Assembly (NCBI GenBank): GCA_035622275.1
Contig: DASPVQ010000007.1
Coordinates: 62,001-126,000 of the forward strand
DNA from: Thermoplasmata archaeon
GTDB taxonomy: Archaea > Thermoplasmatota > Thermoplasmata > Lutacidiplasmatales > UBA184
Direction of reading: 5' to 3'
DNA: 64,000 bases
This document shows positions 1 to 8,014 of this stretch, piece by piece (within the stretch, counting starts at the first letter, position 1; each line of letters begins with the position of its first letter). Below the pieces are notes generated by a model that saw nothing but the letters and a program-made list of their open reading frames with translations, was not told the origin of the DNA and did no database searches. A program made the position numbers and the translations under genes.

Positions 1-157
1 TCACCGGCACGACGACCGAGCTCGCGCCCGAGAAGATGAGGCCGAACAAGGCGATCAGGATGATCGGGAAGAACAGCGAGAAGAACAGGGCGACCGGGTT
101 CCGCAGGTACGAGCGGACCACGACCTTGAGGTCGGCGGCGATGTGGCGCGGCCTCAC
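1..157 (-). CDS. ABC-2 type transporter permease, N-terminal part (cut by window edge)
   Basis: Only the first 52 codons lie in the window. The frame opens at a GTG at 157 that overlaps the stop of the preceding ATPase (GTGA), so the two are translationally coupled. The visible part is a short amphipathic head with basic residues followed by one strongly hydrophobic segment (about residues 24-44, rich in F, L and I), the usual start of an ABC-2 membrane subunit. It would form the membrane channel of an exporter powered by the ATPase at 154-1086. The substrate cannot be told. Confidence 0.75.
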   Translation of the reverse strand, partial: MRPRHIAADLKVVVRSYLRNPVALFFSLFFPIILIALFGLIFSGASSVVVPV

Positions 158-1086
158 GCGGGCGCCTCCGACTTGAGCGTGCCATCGTCCATCGCGCCGA
201 CCAGGCGCACGAACACGTCCTCGAGCGTGTCCTGTACCGTCGAGAACGTCGTCCAGGGGATCCCGCTCGCCTCGACCGCGCTGAGGACCCTCAGCGCGTC
301 GGTCTTGGCGGCGAGCTCGACCTCCACGTGCCCGTCGACCGCGCTCGCGCTCACCCCGAGGTGGGCGCGCAGGTACTCGGCGAGCGCCGGACCGGCCTCG
401 ATCCGCAGGCGCTCCGGGCGTCCCCGCGTCGCGATGATCTCGGCCGGCGCGCCCTCGGCGATGATCGAACCGTGGTGGATGATCGCGACGTGATCGGCGA
501 GGAGCTGCGCCTCCTCTAGGTAGTGCGTCGTCAAGAAGACCGTCCGTCCCTGCGCCTTGAGCGAGCGGATCACCTGCCAGATCGTCCGCCGCGCGGTCGG
601 GTCGAGGCCGGTCGTGGGCTCGTCGAGAAAGCAGATCTCGGGGTCGTTGGTCAGGGCGAGCGCCAGGCCGAGCTTCTGCTTCTGGCCCCCCGACAGGTTC
701 TCGAATCGCGCGTCCGCCTTGTCGTCGAGCTGGACCTGGCGCAGGAGCGCCATCGGCTCCACGTCGCGATGGAACAGGCTCGCGTAGTACTCGACGCCCT
801 CGCGCGGCGTGATCTTGTCGAAGAAGCGGAAGCCCTGCGGGATCACGCCGATCCGCCGGTGCAGCGCGGCGCTCTCGGTCCACGGGTCGAGGCCCAGGAC
901 CTGGGCCTCGCCCTGGGAGCGACGCCGCAGCCCCTCGAGGATCTCGGTCGTCGTGGTCTTGCCGGCGCCGTTGGGCCCGAGGAACGCGAACACGGAGCCC
1001 GCGGCGACGCGGAAGTCGATGCCGGCGACCGCGACAACGTCGGCGTACCGCTTGACGAGGTTCGAGACCTCGATGGCGTCGGCCAT
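154..1086 (-). CDS. ABC transporter ATP-binding protein (ABC-2 exporter, drug/DrrA-like)
   Basis: 310 residues. Walker A GPNGAGKT at about 37-44, signature LSGGQ, Walker B ending in FLDEPT, then the switch histidine in LTTHY, all intact. After the nucleotide-binding domain comes a C-terminal extension of about 90 residues typical of the DrrA/CcmA exporter group. The start is ATG 1086, where the conserved domain begins; longer readings run into the debranching-enzyme gene in another frame. It couples to the permease at 1-157 by a GTGA overlap and follows the debranching-enzyme gene by 32 nt, so it may share its transcript. Substrate unknown. Confidence 0.9.
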   Translation of the reverse strand: MADAIEVSNLVKRYADVVAVAGIDFRVAAGSVFAFLGPNGAGKTTTTEILEGLRRRSQGEAQVLGLDPWTESAALHRRIGVIPQGFRFFDKITPREGVEYYASLFHRDVEPMALLRQVQLDDKADARFENLSGGQKQKLGLALALTNDPEICFLDEPTTGLDPTARRTIWQVIRSLKAQGRTVFLTTHYLEEAQLLADHVAIIHHGSIIAEGAPAEIIATRGRPERLRIEAGPALAEYLRAHLGVSASAVDGHVEVELAAKTDALRVLSAVEASGIPWTTFSTVQDTLEDVFVRLVGAMDDGTLKSEAPA

Positions 1087-1118
1087 CGCCGCCGCTCTGA
1101 GCCGGGAGGTTAAGAAGG

Positions 1119-3302
1119 CTACCCGGCGGGCTCGGTGCGCAGCTCGGCCTCGGTCCCGGAAGCGACTCGGCGGGCGGGTCCGCCGGCATCCACGTCGAGC
1201 GCCCCCGGCCCCGACCAGCCGACCGTGAGCCGACCCCCCTCCCAGCGTACCGTCGCGGTGCCGGCCCCGACGCGCAGCCGTTCGATCGCGGCCGAGCGCC
1301 ACGCGGCCGGGAACGTGGGCCGGATCGACAGGCGGCCCGCGGGTGCGTCGACGCGCAGGCCCCACAGGCGCTCGAAGAGGACGGTGAGGAACGGCGCGAC
1401 GCTGAAGCCGAGCAGGAAGCAGGAGTCGAACGGCTCCGGCCGGTCCCCCCGGTAGCACTCGTTCGCATACCCTTCCTCCGCCGCCAGGCGGTCGGCGATC
1501 GTGCCGAGGTAGCGCGCGCCGGTCTCGGCCTCGCCCGCCACGAGCGCCGCGTCCGCGGCCCAGGCGGTCGCGATCGTCCAGACCTGGCCGCCGTGGTAGG
1601 CGATCGGGTCGAAGCTCGGATCGCGCGACGACAGCGTGCGCACCCCCCACGGCGTGGTGAGATCGTCGCGAAGGGCGCGCGCGACGTAGGCCCGCGCCTC
1701 GTCCCGGCCAAAGAGGCCGGCGCTGACCGCCCGCAGCGCGTTCGGCCGGATCTGCGCGACCGGACGGCCGTCGCGGATCGAATCGTAGAGGTAGCCCTCC
1801 TCGGCCCAGCGGTAGGCGCGGCGGAGGGTCGTCGCGAGCCGATCGGCCGCGCCCGCGCCCAGGGCCGTCCCGGGGTGCGACGCGCCGCCTGCCGACCGCC
1901 GTTCCATGAGGGCGAGGGTCTGCCACCAGAGCACCTGGACGTCGATCGCATGCGAGCGTCGATCGGCCGAGTCCCAGATCGTGGTGTCGGGCGCGTCGAT
2001 GCCGTAGCCGACCCGCGCCAGCCCCCCGGTCGCATCGCTGATCTCCTCCGCCTCGCCGCCATTGCGCAGCAGCCCCGTGGCCGGGTCGGTGCGGGCCGCG
2101 CCCCAGGAGACGATCCGCTCGAGAGCCCGCGACCACTCCGCCGGCAGGCCTCCCGCACCGCTGTGCCGTCGCCAGGCGTCGATCAGCGCCGGAAAGTAGA
2201 GGGTCGTGTCGGAGGTGCCGTAGAAGAAGACGGGACCCGGCGCGAGCTGCATCGGCAGTTCGCCCTCCTCGCCGCCGAGCAACGGCACCGCGGTCCGGGA
2301 CTGGAAGCGCAGCACGGTGTCGATCGACCGTTGCACCCAGTCAAAATCACCCAGCCACAGGAGCGCGGGCAGCATCCAGCCGAGGTCCCGGCACCAGAGG
2401 GCGGAGTACCACGGGTAACCGGCGACGAGTCCGGTCATCTCCGTCTCGGGCGCGCAGTAGAGCCGGCGCAGTGCCGCCGCCGCGCGCGCGTAGGCGACCT
2501 CGAGCTCGGGCGCCTGGGGGAAGCGAAGGGACGGGAGCCGGCCGGTCCACGCACGATCCGCGGCCGCCACGGCCTGAGCAGCGCCGACGGGATCGGCGAG
2601 GACGCAACGCGCGGCCTCGTCCGCGCGGTCCAGGTCCCGGAGGAGGCCGCCCGAGATCAGCACGCGGAGCTCGCCGACCGCGCCGGGGCCCACCGCGAGC
2701 TCGTACTCCACGCCCAGCTCGTCGACGCGCGCGCGACGGCGTCCGCCGATCCAGGATCCCCGGTTCACGAACAGCCGGCTGGGCGCCGGGCTCGAGCGGA
2801 CCGAGAGACCGAACCCGCGCTGCCGGACGCGCAGCTCCTCGGCCGACGTCTCGAGGTCGAACCAGTGCGGGCGGATCCCCTCGACGAGGACCGGTACGAG
2901 GAACGGGACGAACGAGCTCGTCACGGTGACGGTGCGAGCGCCCGAATCGGATCCCGCGCAGCGCAGGGTGCGCACCACGCCCGGCGCGTCCGAGACCGCG
3001 CTCACGCTCTGGTCGACCTCGAGGTCCTGCCAACGGTGGCGACTGTGCCAGCCGCCGTCGCCGAGCCGTCCCTCCACGCGCGTGGAGGGGAGCGTCGCGT
3101 CGACGCCGTCGAGCCGGAGGTCGAACCGCCAGGCGCCGGTCAGCCGGATGCACTGGGCGGTCACGCCTCCGCACTCGACGACGGTCCCCCGCATCTCGCG
3201 GGCCAGCTCGACGTCCCCACGCCCGTCGAGGAGGGCGGCGGACGCGAGGCCGGTCAAGAGGATCGGACGCGGTGGCGGAGGCGGGGGAAGCGACGCGCTC
3301 AC
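1119..3302 (-). CDS. Glycogen-debranching-type amylo-alpha-1,6-glucosidase
   Basis: 727 residues. The first 280 or so form a beta-rich domain like the N-terminal domain of archaeal/bacterial debranching enzymes. The rest is the (alpha/alpha)6 glucosidase domain, with the family's WCRDLGW stretch, an aromatic-rich WYSALW segment before it, and a late HGGQVW motif. It probably hydrolyses alpha-1,6 branch points in glycogen or a related glucan in the cytoplasm; no signal peptide is visible. The GTG start at 3302 overlaps the stop of the upstream unknown gene (GTGA). The subfamily (true debranching versus another glucosidase) is not resolved. Confidence 0.8.
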   Translation of the reverse strand: MSASLPPPPPPRPILLTGLASAALLDGRGDVELAREMRGTVVECGGVTAQCIRLTGAWRFDLRLDGVDATLPSTRVEGRLGDGGWHSRHRWQDLEVDQSVSAVSDAPGVVRTLRCAGSDSGARTVTVTSSFVPFLVPVLVEGIRPHWFDLETSAEELRVRQRGFGLSVRSSPAPSRLFVNRGSWIGGRRRARVDELGVEYELAVGPGAVGELRVLISGGLLRDLDRADEAARCVLADPVGAAQAVAAADRAWTGRLPSLRFPQAPELEVAYARAAAALRRLYCAPETEMTGLVAGYPWYSALWCRDLGWMLPALLWLGDFDWVQRSIDTVLRFQSRTAVPLLGGEEGELPMQLAPGPVFFYGTSDTTLYFPALIDAWRRHSGAGGLPAEWSRALERIVSWGAARTDPATGLLRNGGEAEEISDATGGLARVGYGIDAPDTTIWDSADRRSHAIDVQVLWWQTLALMERRSAGGASHPGTALGAGAADRLATTLRRAYRWAEEGYLYDSIRDGRPVAQIRPNALRAVSAGLFGRDEARAYVARALRDDLTTPWGVRTLSSRDPSFDPIAYHGGQVWTIATAWAADAALVAGEAETGARYLGTIADRLAAEEGYANECYRGDRPEPFDSCFLLGFSVAPFLTVLFERLWGLRVDAPAGRLSIRPTFPAAWRSAAIERLRVGAGTATVRWEGGRLTVGWSGPGALDVDAGGPARRVASGTEAELRTEPAG

Positions 3303-3778
3303 GCTGCCTCCGCGATCGCGCGCGGCCGGTCCCGTATGACGAGCCAGACCGTGGGCGGGATCGCCGACGTCTCGAACTCGAGGCGGATCACGAGCGGCTC
3401 GGCCGTGCTCGGAGCCCCGCCGACCAGCCGGAACTCGAGCCGTTCGCCGGGCCCGAAGGCGAGCGGCGCGTCGGCGGTGAGCGCCGCCGCGCTCCGCCAG
3501 GGCGTTCCGGGACCGGCTCGCAGTTCGACTCGCTCCGCCGGCAGCGGGACCCGGTCCACGAGCACCCGCACCGACCGGAACGCGCCGACGCGCAGCGGCG
3601 GATTATCGAGCGCGAACCGGAGGTCGGGACCGGAGCGGACGAGCGAACCGGCCTCGTAGACCGACTCCTCGACGGTCTCCGCCACCCAGGCCAGTGCCTC
3701 GATGGCGTGCGTCCCGTAGTCGATGCCGATCGACACCGCCTGGCGCGCGAGCGAGAGCCAGGAACCGGAACGGTGCAT
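3299..3778 (-). CDS. Hypothetical protein coupled to the debranching enzyme
   Basis: 159 residues from ATG 3778; an open frame continues upstream but only as antisense to the MTHFR-like gene, so the first ATG after it was taken. No family is recognised. It looks soluble and beta-rich, with alternating hydrophobic residues (segments such as LVIRLEF and VWLVIRD near the end), no membrane segment and no cysteine pairs. Its stop overlaps the GTG start of the debranching enzyme, suggesting stoichiometric production with it. A carbohydrate-binding or accessory role is only a guess from position. Confidence 0.6.
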   Translation of the reverse strand: MHRSGSWLSLARQAVSIGIDYGTHAIEALAWVAETVEESVYEAGSLVRSGPDLRFALDNPPLRVGAFRSVRVLVDRVPLPAERVELRAGPGTPWRSAAALTADAPLAFGPGERLEFRLVGGAPSTAEPLVIRLEFETSAIPPTVWLVIRDRPRAIAEAA

Positions 3779-3890
3779 CCGCACGGCGCGGGGAGCCGGT
3801 CGGACGCTATAGGGGTTCGGCGCGCGCGCAGCCCACCGCGACGCTCGGGATGGACGGTGGCCTCCCCGGCCGCGGACCGGGGCGGGGCAG

Positions 3891-3900
3891 CTCTTTATCG
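3891..3900 (+). promoter_or_regulatory. Possible TATA box for the MTHFR-like gene
   Basis: CTTTATC is an AT-rich island in GC-rich sequence, 38-44 nt before the ATG at 3938. It lies between the divergent starts at 3778 and 3938. Weak evidence: match to the archaeal TATA consensus and spacing only. Confidence 0.35.
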
Positions 3901-3937
3901 ACCCGGCCCTCCGGTCGGCCTCGGCAGGACCGGCGGT

Positions 3938-4852
3938 ATGGCGCGCAGACTCCGGGAGGCGCTCGCGGGTACCCCGTTGTTCTTCGAACCGGCCCCGCCG
4001 CCGGCGCGCGGCTCGCCTGCCCGAGCGGCGGCGACCGTCGAGGCGATCGTCGGCCTCGTCACGTCGATCCCGAGGATCGACGCCGTCGACGTGCCCGAAC
4101 TCGTCGACGAGAATCACGAGGGCCGGCCGCTCTATCGATCTGCCGACCCGCGGGCCTTCGCGCGGACGATCGGGGAGCGGACCCACCGAGAGGTCCTCGT
4201 CAACAAGGTCGTGGCCCACCTCGCCAGCGTGCTCGACGTCGAGCGGTGGGCGGAGGAGACCGTCGGCCTCGGGGTCCACCACGTCGTGCTGGTCGGCGGC
4301 ACGAGCCGCTACATCCCGTACCCGGGCCCGAGCGTGACCGAGGCCGACCGGATCTGCCGGCCGATCGTCGAGCGGCACGGGGGGCTCGTGGGCAACATCG
4401 CGATCCCCCAGCGCGAGGGGGAGCCCCACCGGATGCTCTCCAAGACCCGGGCCGGCGCGACGTTCTTCACGACGCAGATCGTCTTCGACGCCGACGCGAC
4501 CGGCCGCCTCCTCCAGCAGTACGACCTGCTCTGCCGCCAGGCGTCCCTCCCGGCCGCCCCGGTCCTGGTGAGCACCGCCCCGCTGGTCGACGAGCAGGAC
4601 GCCGAATTCGTCCGATGGTTGGGCGCGGACGTACCCGAAGCCGCCGAGCGGGCGATCCTGGAAGGTGACGAGACCGGCGCCGCCGAGCGGAGCGTGGCCC
4701 GCTCGCTCGAGGTGTGGGACGAGGTGGTCGAACGTACCGAGCGCGCGGGCCTCGAGGTCCCGCTCGGGGTGAACGTGGAGCAGATCTCCGCGCGCCACCT
4801 CGAGCACGCGCGCGCCATGGCCGCAGCGTTCGCCGACCATCTCGGCGGTTGA
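3938..4852 (+). CDS. Methylenetetrahydrofolate-reductase-like protein
   Basis: 304 residues. The pattern fits the flavin-dependent MTHFR TIM barrel: an early FFEP segment followed by prolines (compare FEFFPPK), a mid-protein VLVGG strand, NIAIP leading into a recurring lysine position (SKTRAGATFF), and TQIVFDAD, which parallels the family's TQ-F-D motif. It would be a one-carbon (folate or methanopterin) oxidoreductase. The glycine-rich flavin region diverges from bacterial MetF, so the exact substrate is uncertain and a distant paralogue is possible. It stands alone, convergent with the M29 homologue 14 nt downstream. Confidence 0.6.
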   Translation: MARRLREALAGTPLFFEPAPPPARGSPARAAATVEAIVGLVTSIPRIDAVDVPELVDENHEGRPLYRSADPRAFARTIGERTHREVLVNKVVAHLASVLDVERWAEETVGLGVHHVVLVGGTSRYIPYPGPSVTEADRICRPIVERHGGLVGNIAIPQREGEPHRMLSKTRAGATFFTTQIVFDADATGRLLQQYDLLCRQASLPAAPVLVSTAPLVDEQDAEFVRWLGADVPEAAERAILEGDETGAAERSVARSLEVWDEVVERTERAGLEVPLGVNVEQISARHLEHARAMAAAFADHLGG

Positions 4853-4866
4853 CGCCCGCGCCGCGA

Positions 4867-5967
4867 TCAGCGGCGGGCGGGCGGACCGGCCACGAGCCTA
4901 GCCACGGGCCACGTCCGCCCGTCCCGCTCGATCTCGGCCCCCGAGAGCGACGCCACGAAGGAGAACCGGGGCCCGCCGCCCGTGCTCGCGGGCGGTCGCG
5001 CGCCCACCCACAGCGAGGCGACCCCGTCCCCGAGCTCCCCGACCTCGGGCGCGCGGTCGATCTCGGGGTTCAGGCCGATCGCGAGCCGCAGGGGACGTAC
5101 CCGGCCCCGGCCGGACCGGACGAAGGCCGCGAGCGCTTCCTCGCCCGACTCGCAGTCGAACTCGCGCAGCCGTCCTGCCACGAAGCGCAACCGCGCCCGA
5201 GTCACGACGGGGGTCCGCGCCCAGCGGTCGTACGCGGGCCGGTTCGTCTCCCAGACGCCGGAGGCCGATCCGGCCGAGATGCGGGCCGTCCACAGCCCGC
5301 CCGGGAGATCGCCGGGCGTATCGGCCGAGGCGCGGCCGCTCCAGATCCGCGGGGGCGCCGCGGAGAGGCGCAGCGAGAGGTCGGTGCCGTTCGGATGCCG
5401 TAGGCGCAGCGAACGCGATCGCCCGAGCGAGCGCGTCAGCCGCCGGCCGGCGGCCACGAGGCGGCGGGGATCCACCAGGCTCGCGCGATACAGCTCGGCC
5501 TCCCAGCGTTCCGCATCGAGGCCGAACCGCGCCGCCGCGATCGCGCTCGCGTCGGCGACGCGGAGCCGCACGGACCGGGGTCGACCGCGCGACGGATCGC
5601 GCGCGTCCGGTGCGGCCGGACCGAGCATTCGGTCGATCCGGTCGCGGTCGATCCCGAACAACCGCGGGAACGCCTCGGGGCCCTCGAGGCGGACGAGCGC
5701 GTCGGAGCGGGATGGGCGCGCGGCGAACGGCCGCGGGGATCGAGCGCCCCGCGTCGCCAGCCCCTCGAAGAAGGCCGGCTCGTCCTCGACGACGAGGGTC
5801 GCAGTCGCGCCGCGGCGCCGCGCCGCCACGATGAGCGCTCGAGCCCAGGGGACGCCGTGGCTCCAGGCCTCCACCGTGAGGGTCTCCCCCCGCCGGAGGC
5901 AGAGGATCCGCTCGAGCACGAAGCGGGCGAGGACCTCCGCCGGCGGACGCGCCGGGGCGCCGGGCAT
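4867..5967 (-). CDS. Degenerate M29-family (aminopeptidase T/AmpS-like) protein
   Basis: 366 residues from ATG 5967. The overall layout follows M29 metallo-aminopeptidases: an N-terminal LRRGETLTVEA segment, a middle GLWTARIS strand where the family has its first metal-binding Glu, the GLNPEID region, and a final domain. All five expected metal ligands appear missing: the Glu sites read GGLW and LRLAIG, the His site reads ASLWVG, and the HxD motif reads FSFVAS. It is therefore probably not an active peptidase and may be a binding or regulatory homologue. The assignment rests on motif order, without an alignment. Confidence 0.55.
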   Translation of the reverse strand: MPGAPARPPAEVLARFVLERILCLRRGETLTVEAWSHGVPWARALIVAARRRGATATLVVEDEPAFFEGLATRGARSPRPFAARPSRSDALVRLEGPEAFPRLFGIDRDRIDRMLGPAAPDARDPSRGRPRSVRLRVADASAIAAARFGLDAERWEAELYRASLVDPRRLVAAGRRLTRSLGRSRSLRLRHPNGTDLSLRLSAAPPRIWSGRASADTPGDLPGGLWTARISAGSASGVWETNRPAYDRWARTPVVTRARLRFVAGRLREFDCESGEEALAAFVRSGRGRVRPLRLAIGLNPEIDRAPEVGELGDGVASLWVGARPPASTGGGPRFSFVASLSGAEIERDGRTWPVARLVAGPPARR

Positions 5968-6020
5968 GGTGCCAGAGCAGACCGCCCGGGTCGTGAACCT
6001 GACGGAGGGCTCGGGTCGCC

Positions 6021-6680
6021 TCAGTCGAGCGTCTTCGTGAGGACGCCCATCGCGGCGTTCAGGTCGGCCTGGTCCAGCAGGAAGATCGTGTCCGTGTAGC
6101 ACGAGAGCGCCTCGACGATGTTGATGCCCTGCGCCGACAGCACGCCGGTGAGCAGGGTCAGGAGCCCCGGGGTCTGCTCGATGCTCTCCGGGCTCGTGAC
6201 CGCGACCTCGATCAGCCCCTTGCGGACCGCGACGACCTGCGTGCCGCGGAGCACCCGGGTCACCCGCAGCACCGAGTCCTCGTCCAGGATCACCACCGTC
6301 CCGCGGGAGACCTGGATGATGCGGCAGAGCGAGTTCTCGTCCAGCAGCTCCTCGACGACATCGCCGAGGCGCTGGAGGACGTCCGCCCCGAGCCCGAGGG
6401 TCACGGCCGCCACCTTGGTCCGGGTCTCGATCCGGCTCTTCCGCAGCACGCGCCGCACCCCCGACTCGCGAACCGAGGCGCCCCGGCCCCTCGGGAAGCG
6501 ACGGCAGGCGGCGACGATCCCCGCGGAGGAGGGGATCCCCAGGTCGGCGCTGATGCGACGCGCGATCGCCGAGTAGTTCCCGATCTCGAGCCGCAGCGCG
6601 TCCGCGACCGCGGGGTGGCCGTCCAGGTACTCCCGGACCCGCCCCGCTACCGAGGAGGCGGCGCCGGACTGTTTTGTCAT
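6021..6680 (-). CDS. ACT-domain protein, putative amino-acid-responsive regulator
   Basis: 219 residues from ATG 6680. The first half has a helical region with a helix-turn-helix feel (NYSAIARRISADLG, then a basic stretch around residues 60-80). The second half is an ACT-like fold with the typical glycine-leucine turn TPGLLTLLTGVL followed by INIVEALSCYTDT, a pattern seen in the regulatory ACT domains of aspartokinases. No catalytic domain is present. It is divergent from the arginine operon, starting 91 nt from argG, so a regulator sensing arginine or lysine is a sensible inference, not shown by the sequence. Confidence 0.65.
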   Translation of the reverse strand: MTKQSGAASSVAGRVREYLDGHPAVADALRLEIGNYSAIARRISADLGIPSSAGIVAACRRFPRGRGASVRESGVRRVLRKSRIETRTKVAAVTLGLGADVLQRLGDVVEELLDENSLCRIIQVSRGTVVILDEDSVLRVTRVLRGTQVVAVRKGLIEVAVTSPESIEQTPGLLTLLTGVLSAQGINIVEALSCYTDTIFLLDQADLNAAMGVLTKTLD

Positions 6681-6725
6681 GTTTGGGACACTCCTGCCGC
6701 AAAATGTCCACAGGCGGCCGCACGG

Positions 6726-6731
6726 TATAAG
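6726..6731 (+). promoter_or_regulatory. TATA box of the arginine operon
   Basis: TATAAG in otherwise GC-rich DNA. Transcription would start near 6752, leaving a leader of about 20 nt that contains GAGGCG before the GTG of argG at 6771. The alternative GTG at 6735 would lie upstream of that start and is therefore rejected. Confidence 0.6.
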
Positions 6732-6770
6732 AGCGTGACGTCCCGTGGCGAGGCGCAGAAGGCAGGCGCC

Positions 6771-8000
6771 GTGAGCCGGTCCAAGGTCGTTCTCGCGTAC
6801 TCCGGGGGTCTCGACACGACCGTCGCGATCCCGTGGCTCAAGGAGAAGAAGGGCGCCGACGTGGTCGCCCTGACGGTCGACGTCGGGCAGCCGGTCGATC
6901 TCGCGGCCGTCCGGGATCGGGCGCTGGCGGCCGGCGCGGTCCGCGCCGTCGTGGTCGACGCTCGGCGGGAGTTCGCGGAGGAGTTCATCGGCCCCGCGCT
7001 GCGCGCCAACGCGCTGTACGAGGGCGTCTACCCGCTCAGCACGGCCCTGGCCCGCCCGCTCATCGGCCGTCACCTGGTCGCGGTCGCGCGGCGCGAGGGC
7101 GCTTCGTTCATCGCCCACGGGTGCACCGGGAAGGGGAACGATCAGGTCCGCTTCGATCTCTCGACGACGAGCCTCGCCCCGGAGGTCGAGGTGATGGCGC
7201 CCGCCCGCGAGTGGAACATGAGCCGCGAGGCCGAGGTCGCCTACGCTACGGCGCACGGCATCTCGTTGCCCACCGGCCCGAAGACCCCGTACAGCACCGA
7301 CGAGAACCTGTGGGGCCGCTCGGTCGAGTGCGGCATCCTCGAGGACCCGTCCGTCGAGCCGCCGGAGGAGGTGTACGGCTGGACGACCTCGCCGCAGGCG
7401 GCGGCCGACGAGCCGCGGATCGTCCGGCTCGGGTTCGACGGCGGCCTGCCGGTCTCCCTCGATGGGAGCCGGACACCGTTCCTCGATCTGATCCTCGGTC
7501 TCAACCGCGTCGCCGGCGCCGCCGGTGTCGGCCGGATCGACCATCTCGAGTCGCGGGTGGTCGGGATCAAGTCGCGGGAGGTCTACGAGTGCCCGGCGGC
7601 GACGGTGCTCATCGAGGCGCACCGGGCCCTCGAGGCCCTCGTGCTGCCGCGCGACCTCTTGGAGTTCAAGCGGGCGGTCGAGCTGCGCTACGCGCAGCTG
7701 ATCTACGACGGGCTATGGTTCTCGCCGCTCCGCGCGGCGCTCGAGGCGTTCGTCGCGACGACCCAGCCGCGGGTGACGGGCGAGGTCGCCGTGAAGCTGT
7801 ACAAGGGCTCGGCCCGGGTCGTCGGGCGCCGGTCGCCCTTCTCGCTGTACCAGCACGGGCTCGCGACCTACTCCAGCGGCGACCGGTTCCGCCAGGAGAT
7901 GGCGGAGGGGTTCATCTATGTCTGGGGGCTCCCCTCGCGGACCTGGTCGTCCATCGAGGCCCACCCGACCGCGACCCTCGCGAGCAAGCTGCGCCCGTAG
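6771..8000 (+). CDS. argG: Argininosuccinate synthase
   Basis: 409 residues. Joins citrulline and aspartate with ATP to give argininosuccinate, the penultimate step of arginine synthesis. The N-terminal PP-loop AYSGGLDTT is perfect, and the family's GCTGKGNDQVR and TDENLWGRS motifs follow in order. GTG 6771 is chosen because it places the AYSGG motif about 8 residues in, as in the family, and suits the TATA box at 6726. First gene of the arginine operon; argH starts 14 nt after its stop. Confidence 0.97.
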   Translation: MSRSKVVLAYSGGLDTTVAIPWLKEKKGADVVALTVDVGQPVDLAAVRDRALAAGAVRAVVVDARREFAEEFIGPALRANALYEGVYPLSTALARPLIGRHLVAVARREGASFIAHGCTGKGNDQVRFDLSTTSLAPEVEVMAPAREWNMSREAEVAYATAHGISLPTGPKTPYSTDENLWGRSVECGILEDPSVEPPEEVYGWTTSPQAAADEPRIVRLGFDGGLPVSLDGSRTPFLDLILGLNRVAGAAGVGRIDHLESRVVGIKSREVYECPAATVLIEAHRALEALVLPRDLLEFKRAVELRYAQLIYDGLWFSPLRAALEAFVATTQPRVTGEVAVKLYKGSARVVGRRSPFSLYQHGLATYSSGDRFRQEMAEGFIYVWGLPSRTWSSIEAHPTATLASKLRP

Positions 8001-8014
8001 CGAGGACGATCGAC

